Source: Fragilariopsis cylindrus CCMP1102 (Eukaryota > Bacillariophyta > Bacillariophyceae > Bacillariales > Bacillariaceae). Taken from it: a DNA stretch of 64,000 nt. The notes beneath the pieces are model-generated. The model ran no database searches and was not told the origin of the DNA. It worked only from the letters and a program-made list of their open reading frames with translations. The number at the start of each line of letters is the position of its first letter. Positions within the stretch are counted from its first letter, which is position 1. This document shows positions 57,722-64,000 of this stretch, one piece after another. The translations under genes were made by a program, and so were the position numbers. The stretch lies in assembly GCA_900095095.1 (NCBI GenBank), contig FMBT01000485.1, forward strand, positions 1 to 64,000. The letters are read 5' to 3'.

Positions 57722-59314
57722 ATGGTTGAAGGTCCCGATACAAATAGCCCGAGTTATGATCGTCGACAAATATTGCGCGATGCCGGTACAATACCGGAGG
57801 TAAGCAATTTCTTCTCAATAGAACGATACTACGATGCTTCGGACAAGTTACTACAAACTTTTGAGTTGTCGTATGAGAGTCAGCATCTCGACAATGCGTA
57901 CGTGTTTGGGAGACGATATTGTACCTTTTGTGTAGATGGGATTGCCAAACATGATTATTATCGTGCTAAAACATTCGAATCCCGAAGAAACCAATCCAAT
58001 AAACGAGTAGATGATGTGTTGATTAAGCTGGAGCGTATTAAAGAGTTGATGGATGCAGAGGAGGTTGAAAGGAAGCAAAAAATGCTTGCTCTTATTGCGA
58101 GGCAGAAGGAAGAACAAATAAAGAAACAACGAGAGCTCGAGGAGAAACGAATAGATGATCTACAGAAGAGGATCGAAAAGCAAAAGATATCTTCCGTTGG
58201 TGTCTCTTCTATAAGTCTCGAAGAGTCTGCTCTAGCAAAATTGCAACGTTTAAGTCAACCACAGGGTGTCCATCAAATGCCAAAGCATCATTTGCCAGCC
58301 GAACCTGATGGGCATCTACTCTCACAGATAAGTTCAGATTCATCAACGAACGATCTCCTTCCTCCGCCTTTACTTCCCCCATCAAACGAAGGTAAAGAAA
58401 ATCAAAACAAAAATAATTTCCATCCACCTAGTTACAATTCAATTCTCAAGAGCTCATCCTATTTTGGGCCTTCTATGGGAAATTCGTCGACATCAACAAC
58501 AATTTCAACAACAGAACTGAAACAGCCTTCAGCACCATCATACGACCAAGTTATCAATCAGACAAAGAAAAAACAGCAACTTCCTATTCGACAACATATT
58601 ACGCATATTAAGGCGAAGCATAGAAAATACCAACAGGAAGGGAAAATTCAAATTTCCCCCCTCCGTACCTACCAGGGACGTGTTAGTGGTTCGACCAATG
58701 GTTGCACTGTAATTTCTGCATGTGTTGTATCTAATCATATGGAATCACATGGAGGGATTAGTGCAGCGCAAATCCAGTCTATAATCGATAGCGATTGTGT
58801 ACCGTTACTTAGTGCAATTCGGAAGAAACTTGATCTTGGTTTTGCATCTCTCATTATTCCATCGGATGTTCATGATTATATGGTAGATCACAAATTGCTG
58901 TATCAACACAAATTTGCTGGAGTTGCAGGTGGAAATATTACCAATCCAACACACTTAGGTGATCTAATTAATCTACTGCAAGGGGAACCAGGTAAGACAA
59001 CCCAATACAAATCAGGTGCAACTATCTTCTTCCGGGAACATGTCATTAGTATTGTAAAGTATCCTAAAAATGCAAATGATGCAGTATATGATATGATCGA
59101 TTCTTTACCCACATGCAATGGACGTGGAAGCCGTACGAGATGTCATTCATTGGATGCTCTCAAGGTCCATCTAGAAAATTACAGCGCATGTAAATTTTCC
59201 GACAGTAATGTAAAATACATTGAACACAATCGATGGGATGATGCTATGGCTGATTTTGATCCAAGAGTTTTTCAATCATTTGTATGGACAGACCTACCAA
59301 AACCGAAGCCCTGA
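57722..59314 (+). CDS. USP8-N/MIT-like protein with candidate papain-like cysteine peptidase domain
   Basis: A single exon of 530 residues. Residues about 23-85 (IERYYDASDKLLQTFELSYE, LDNAYVFGRRYCTF) resemble the USP8/STAMBP N-terminal helical domain that docks on ESCRT. A charged coiled coil (about 88-155) and a disordered Ser/Pro/Gln-rich linker follow. The C-terminal 210 residues contain GSTNGCTVISA (Cys 328), FFREHVISIV (His 440) and YDMIDSLP (Asp 457/460). That is the order and context of a papain-like Cys-His-Asp triad. The combination suggests a deubiquitinase or ubiquitin-pathway protease near endosomes, which is inference; I cannot place it in a named peptidase family. No signal peptide is present. 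Confidence 0.6.
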   Translation: MVEGPDTNSPSYDRRQILRDAGTIPEVSNFFSIERYYDASDKLLQTFELSYESQHLDNAYVFGRRYCTFCVDGIAKHDYYRAKTFESRRNQSNKRVDDVLIKLERIKELMDAEEVERKQKMLALIARQKEEQIKKQRELEEKRIDDLQKRIEKQKISSVGVSSISLEESALAKLQRLSQPQGVHQMPKHHLPAEPDGHLLSQISSDSSTNDLLPPPLLPPSNEGKENQNKNNFHPPSYNSILKSSSYFGPSMGNSSTSTTISTTELKQPSAPSYDQVINQTKKKQQLPIRQHITHIKAKHRKYQQEGKIQISPLRTYQGRVSGSTNGCTVISACVVSNHMESHGGISAAQIQSIIDSDCVPLLSAIRKKLDLGFASLIIPSDVHDYMVDHKLLYQHKFAGVAGGNITNPTHLGDLINLLQGEPGKTTQYKSGATIFFREHVISIVKYPKNANDAVYDMIDSLPTCNGRGSRTRCHSLDALKVHLENYSACKFSDSNVKYIEHNRWDDAMADFDPRVFQSFVWTDLPKPKP

Positions 59315-60061
59315 ATGAAATGAATTGAAATAGTGCAATATGGTGTATGAATAGTTAGTTATTCCTTATGAGTAACGACTATAAAATCCTGCTGATACAA
59401 TACCCGTGTACTACTACTATCACTACTACTACTATTATCACAATACTTCGAAGTAGTGATGCTGAATTTTGGTAGATCAACTGCAATATTTTTAGTACAA
59501 TGGTCATACAAAATTAATGTAGACTATTGATCCTCGTGATAAAAAACCTTAGTATGTAGCAGGCAGCACCAGGTATATAGCACAATCATAAATTGACTAT
59601 TATCATGCATTGTAAAAGATTTGATCAATGAATGCTATATCTTTTATGAAAATTGAAAATGGCGTCGATGAATAATGTTGTACAGTAAGTTAGTGAAAAA
59701 TGAACTAATATATAGATGATTTTTGTCTCAATCACGAGTATGTGCTTGCACTCGAGTCTTGCCAGCTCACGATATTTCTACTCTTACTTGAAGTAGTATT
59801 GGCGTAAATAGTTCAATACAGTAGTGGACATTTCTATTCATTCGAATTCGCGTTTTTCTTCACCACGACGACACGAACGACGGAGTGAATAAGAATAAAG
59901 AAGAAAAAAGAAAACACTGCCTTCGTCGTTCTTATTCAATTTTCATCACAAAATCTTGAGTTGTCGGTAAGCTTAATTAAAGCTTCTATGCAATCAACAT
60001 CATACTACCTTCCGTCATTATTTGTTTCCAATACCAACCATAGCAAACAACAGCTTTCAGA
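59315..60061. other. Intergenic region
   Basis: A 747-bp spacer with an ACT trinucleotide patch (about 59412-59440) and AT-rich sequence. It probably includes the promoter of the PDZ gene. Nothing else was recognised. Confidence 0.55.
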
Positions 60062-61509
60062 ATGTCAGATCAATGGATAATTTCAATCGTTCTTATTTGT
60101 CTTTTCTTAACAAATAATGATGGTATGGTGGTATTGTCGTTCGTTCCACCAATAACCACTACACTTTCGTCGTCAATATCTTTGGCATCATGGGAGAGAA
60201 CAGAAACAGCAAAACGACGCGAAAGACAACGATAGGACAATCAATAACTAACGGTAATATACAACGACGAGAATATTCACGTCGTCATCCTATGGCCCAC
60301 TTGCTGCTGCTACAAATAATAATATAAGCAATAATGTTGTTACTCTAGAATTTACTTCTCGAGTTGGAGATATCTTTCCGGACGGTGAAATTCTAACGAT
60401 TGAGATGGTGGATCATCAACCGTTAGGTTGTACCGTTGAAGAAAGTATAGAGACGAAGATGATTATATATTCATCAGTAAGCTTACCGATAAAGGTTCTG
60501 CAGCAAATGCAGGATTGCAAGTCGGGGATGTTGTGGTAGGAGTGACTGGAACATTTGGACAATTGACTGATGTACTTGGTGCTAGTGTTGAGAAGATGTA
60601 AGTGGAATATAAAAGTGATTTTTTTATTTTTTTATCCGTGGAAAGCGAAAAAATTGAAGTTATCTATTCTCCCATTTGAATTATACCTAATTCTTTTCTT
60701 CTTCTTCTACTATGGATGGTGGTGTTATAATATTACTTTTTCCGGAACCTACAAACGGATTGGATCAATTAATTTATATAGCAAACGATTAGTATCGGCA
60801 ATTCCAGTTGAAGATCCGTTAACATTGCAGGTTGTTCGTGGGACAAACATTTTAGAACGTCATGAAAGTGCAATTGTAGACTTATGTAATTTTGAAGGAG
60901 AAAATGAAATGATGTTGAAGATTGTGTAGTAGATTTCATAGCTGGTGGATACGATCTCAGTGTTGTCGAGGATGACAAAGTGGCAGAATGTGATAGTGAC
61001 GACGAAGATGCGGAATGTATGATCGATAGTATGTATAATATGTGGGCGGATGAATTACCGCCCCCATCAACGACATCTGATAGTACCGACGGAATCAACG
61101 ACGAAAGTACGGCACCAAAACCATGGAGTTCACGGTACAATGGTAAGGTGGTATGAAAAAAAGTTCTATCTTGGTCTTTATAACTTCATATATAGATCTT
61201 GATTATCATGTTATTATACGATTTCCCAAAACTTTTATTCCTTTACTCGATTGTTTTTGTTTTGTTTCAAAAATCAAAAATACATTAGGGAAACAAATAC
61301 GTCAATCTCTCACAGTCCCTATAATATCAATCACACTATACTTTGTCTTTTTTTCTACTATGATCTATTTCTCTACAAGATACTACCGACCAAACTACGA
61401 TAAAATACCAGCTAAGGCACCACCGAAACCATGGAGTTCGCGGTCTTCGGGTTCGGGGACTTGGGTACTAGATCCTAAGACGAGAAAAATGAGAAACATC
61501 GACAAATAA
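60062..61509 (+). CDS. PDZ-domain protein with plastid-type leader (several frame breaks)
   Basis: Starts at ATG 60062 with a signal-peptide-like segment (WIISIVLICLFL) and VLSFVPP, close to the plastid Phe motif. Exons appear to be 60062-60597, 60782-61134 and 61380-61509. The second and third joins are in phase (GTAAGT and GTACAA donors). The PDZ core is ISKLTDKGSAANAGLQVGDV and VVGVTGTFG, with LGASVEKIKRLVSAIPVEDP across the splice. A second conserved stretch (FIAGGYDLSVVEDDK) and a tail with APPKPWSSR follow. Frames disagree at about 60235-60300 (two shifts), 60449-60452 and 60907-60909. The last two are each repaired by one base in a homopolymer, so a real gene is likely. Relatives include plastid PDZ proteins of algae; the exact role is unknown. 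Confidence 0.55.
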
Positions 61510-61750
61510 TACGTGTCTCTATGATATGATCTTTGTTTTTTTAAAAATACTCGGTTCCTTTATAACTTCATAGCCGATATTGAATATCATAATACTATTA
61601 TTTCTTTACTCAATTGTTTTTGATTTGTTTCAGAAATCAAAAATATAGTATGGAAACAAATATGCCAATCTCTCGTATCAAGCCCCCATAATATCAATCG
61701 CACCCATATTCTGTGTTTTCCGGTATATACTATTCTTTGTTTCTCTACGT
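61170..61750 (+). repeat. Tandem duplication: last intron copied downstream of the stop
   Basis: The intron segment 61176-61378 and the 3' flank 61558-61747 share TTTATAACTTCATA, TTTACTC-ATTGTTTTTG, TTGTTTCA-AAATCAAAAATA and TAATATCAATC in the same order. The adjacent exon ends also repeat (CCATGGAGTTC at 61121 and 61430). One event of about 300 bp, followed by small indels, is likely. Confidence 0.75.
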
Positions 61751-62214
61751 GCATGACATTGCTTGGGAAAATTCAATACAATGAATAGAACAGTACGTTA
61801 TGTATACTGCAACTACGAAAGTATTGAAACACCACTCAAACTACAATGTAGCCATTTATGCCCGAAAACTTAGTCGGCATCAGAAGCGCAGAGATCGACG
61901 TTGAAAGCACAATATTTAGTATATAGATACCGTCGTTTTCTCAATGAGAAGGTGCTCTTGAGTTGGTTATCTACCAGGAGCACTTTAAGGAATAGTAGTA
62001 TGTTTCCCACGATATTTTTTAAATCGTGGAGTTATACAATACGCTCCTTCGAGTTACATCTTTTCTAAATGAAAGGAGAATAGACTATTAATGTTCCGAT
62101 ATGCATTGCTAGAAGAAGATTGCATTCAGTAATTGTAAAAAATGTTCCCCTAGAAGTTTTTAAAGCAAATTAAATCAATGTAATTATACTGAATCTCTCT
62201 CTTTCACAAAAAGT
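61510..62214. other. Intergenic region between convergent genes
   Basis: Holds the duplicated intron copy (to about 61750) and then AT-rich sequence. A small inverted repeat lies near 62009-62035 (CCACGAT ... ATCGTGG). No gene was recognised. Confidence 0.55.
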
Positions 62215-63315
62215 CTAGAAATCATCTTGGCTCTGACTCAAGAAACGAATCATACTTCTTGGATTATCTACTGCTTGATACCCACGGAATACATGATCTT
62301 TTCTGTACTTTTCATAGAGTTCTTTTCGTACTACTTCAGAATCCTCTAATAGGTTTAGAACCATACCCAAACCCTTTTGAATACGAGTTGATGCTAATAC
62401 GATGTCTTTTACCTTTTCCTCTGTTTCGATTTGAAGCGGATCCTTCTGAGCTCCAATGAGGATGGCATCTGATGACAATGGTGACCCTTTTTTGTTATAC
62501 TTCTGGTTTAAATTTTCCTTGGATTGCTCTTGATTTTCTTTTCCTATTCCGAGGATATTGCTTTTTCCCACCAACTGAATAACGTCTTGCTCTATTTGAA
62601 TCCACATGCGTTCTTCTCGCTCTAATTGAGCTACTGAAGAGGTCAGGAAGACAACCTCCTTCCATAGTTCCTGATTCCTTGGATGCTCTCGTGCTAGATA
62701 TCGTTTCTTTTCAGCTCGCAAGATTTCCTTTTTTCGAAGCTGCTCCTTCCTTTGACGATCTGTTTCTTCTTCACGCATCCGTTGACGAGTCTTCCGTGCC
62801 TGTTGGATTTCTATTAGTTGCTGTTGTCGCCTTTCTTGTTGATGTTCAATACGTTTCGTGCGAGACGACTGTACAGCAGATGTTGCGCCACGAATACTTT
62901 CACGGATCAATCTTCGACAATTTTCCATCACGAACTTGTATTCTGGAGAATCACGCTGGACTTTGGCTTGAACTTTTTTCAACGCGTTTTCTTCCTCCAG
63001 ACCCAAGGCCGGTAACAAAATCTGGTCAAAAGAAAGCACACCAGCTGGTTTCAAGTATAATTGATCATTGTAATTTTTATTTAAATGATTCGACGACGTA
63101 GTGGGTGTTGATACTTCTTCTTCTTCGACGATGGTTACTCTGTACAAAGCACTAATCGCTCTTTGAGAGGGGACCGGAACCATTTTAGGATAGACTACTA
63201 CTGCAGGAGGAGGGACAATTGATACTGTTTTTGATCGTTTATTAGTTTCGGGAGTTAGCATCGTCCTTGATCGCTCTCGAGTGCCGATCGTATCTTCTGT
63301 TTTGAATTGTTCCAT
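62215..63315 (-). CDS. Coiled-coil protein of unknown function
   Basis: A single exon with first ATG at 63315 (MEQFKTEDTIG), 366 residues; the longer upstream extension begins with GTG and was not used. A basic, Pro/Thr-rich N-terminus leads into a long charged helix (about residues 160-250) rich in Arg, Gln and Glu (ERRQQQLIEIQQARKTRQRM). A more ordered C-terminus follows, with TRIQKGLGMVLNLLEDSEVV and a YRKDHVFRGYQ segment. The C-terminal part looks conserved enough to belong to a family. I could not identify it; kinetochore or cytoskeletal coiled-coil proteins are possible. No signal peptide or catalytic motif is visible. Confidence 0.6.
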   Translation of the reverse strand: MEQFKTEDTIGTRERSRTMLTPETNKRSKTVSIVPPPAVVVYPKMVPVPSQRAISALYRVTIVEEEEVSTPTTSSNHLNKNYNDQLYLKPAGVLSFDQILLPALGLEEENALKKVQAKVQRDSPEYKFVMENCRRLIRESIRGATSAVQSSRTKRIEHQQERRQQQLIEIQQARKTRQRMREEETDRQRKEQLRKKEILRAEKKRYLAREHPRNQELWKEVVFLTSSVAQLEREERMWIQIEQDVIQLVGKSNILGIGKENQEQSKENLNQKYNKKGSPLSSDAILIGAQKDPLQIETEEKVKDIVLASTRIQKGLGMVLNLLEDSEVVRKELYEKYRKDHVFRGYQAVDNPRSMIRFLSQSQDDF

Positions 63316-64000
63316 AACGAGATTATTTAAAATAAGGCAGTCGAACGAAGGAAATATTGGCTTCACGTTTCTTGGAATTAATGACTTTTCTCTGAACACG
63401 AACTACCCTTCACTTAAAAAAGTCTTGATGAGGAGAGTATTGCGAATGATAGAATTGACACCTATCGTAATCGCAGCGATAATCGATAATAGTTTCTCAT
63501 CCTTGATCCTATCAAAGAATTTTAATCACGAGAAAAAGTAACGGTAACTTCCGGCCCCGCCACGCTCGCGCGCCGGGAGGCTAGAAATTTATTTCGCCCC
63601 CGTTTGACTTCCCCTCCCCGCCATAACGACAAGACAGAAATACAGTAGCAATACTATCATGAGTTCATATCTTACTTCATCAATACTATTCAGCATTAAT
63701 TGTCAATGCAAAAGGCAAGAAAATATTAATTTAGACTCTAGCGATGGGAAAGAAGAAGAAGAAGAAGGAGAGGAATTTCCTTTTAAGAATCACTAGATTA
63801 CAATTTAGATTATTTTTTAGATTTTATGAAGTAAATATTACTAAAAATAAGGCTGTGATTTGTAACCTATAATAGGATTGCTATTAGCTAACGTATGTGT
63901 TCAATATATGAATAGAGAGAGAGAGAGAGAGAGATAATACATTGTGTGCGTGAAGTGTTCATAGTGTAATAATAAAACAGTGCTATAATGAATTACGGTG
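63316..64000. other. Window end, mostly non-coding
   Basis: Promoter side of the coiled-coil gene. A GC-rich patch (about 63552-63620, CGGCCCCGCC and GCGCGCCGGG) stands out from the AT-rich surroundings. A GA run lies at about 63914-63934. No gene was recognised. Confidence 0.55.

Overview
The window looks like nuclear DNA of a photosynthetic stramenopile, most likely a diatom and probably a pennate one. Several proteins begin with a signal peptide followed by a phenylalanine-centred plastid import motif (ASAFSP in ribosomal protein S15, AMAFTT in the rubredoxin, TDAFSQ in the prenyl synthase, AYAFLPP in the menaquinone fusion protein). Introns are short with GT-AG borders, low-complexity Ser/Asn/Asp tracts are frequent, and a membrane-anchored LRR protein of the kind common in diatoms is present. 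The species assignment is inference.

Layout. 1-8857 (+) is the 3' part of a very large repetitive protein with a membrane anchor and C-terminal LRRs. 9863-16343 (-) holds an ornithine cyclodeaminase-family enzyme (five exons) and exocyst Sec10 (three exons), with a small TA-flanked inverted-repeat element (MITE-like) between them at 11694-11887. 17129-19269 (+) holds linker histone H1 and PEN-2 of gamma-secretase. 20021-21670 (-) is a class 3 lipase and 22161-23306 (+) a probable Tat-routed thylakoid lumen protein. 23554-29893 (-) holds condensin CAP-G and a PDI-like ER protein. 30605-31162 (-) is a plastid rubredoxin, and 31739-33708 (+) a CBP3/UQCC1-type cytochrome bc1 assembly factor with a 10-nt microexon and a C-terminal WW domain. 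33889-35672 (-) is the branched-chain 2-oxoacid dehydrogenase E1 beta subunit with an 11-nt microexon. 36255-39152 (+) is a PKG-type cyclic-nucleotide-dependent kinase. 40591-47723 holds plastid ribosomal protein S15, proteasome alpha4, a plastid geranylgeranyl diphosphate synthase, an acidic hypothetical protein and proteasome beta7. 49077-56906 (+) is PHYLLO, a fused MenF-MenD-MenH-MenC enzyme with an extra C-terminal SRPBCC-like domain. 57722-59314 (+) is a USP8-N-like protein with a candidate cysteine-peptidase domain, 60062-61509 (+) a PDZ protein with a plastid-type leader, and 62215-63315 (-) a coiled-coil protein.

This is an ordinary eukaryotic gene mosaic rather than an operon. Several neighbours are divergent pairs 0.5-1.4 kb apart: lipase/lumen protein, rubredoxin/CBP3, BCKDHB/PKG, proteasome alpha4/GGPPS, proteasome beta7/PHYLLO. 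GGPPS and PHYLLO both feed phylloquinone synthesis (prenyl chain precursor and naphthoquinone ring). PSMA7 and PSMB4 belong to the same 20S core.

About a dozen otherwise intact, conserved genes or repeat units are interrupted by single-base length differences, mostly in A, T or G runs. The pattern looks more like consensus errors of a long-read assembly than gene decay, so several gene models below cross such points. No tRNA, rRNA or CRISPR array was recognised, and no convincing retroelement or virus-like element was seen.
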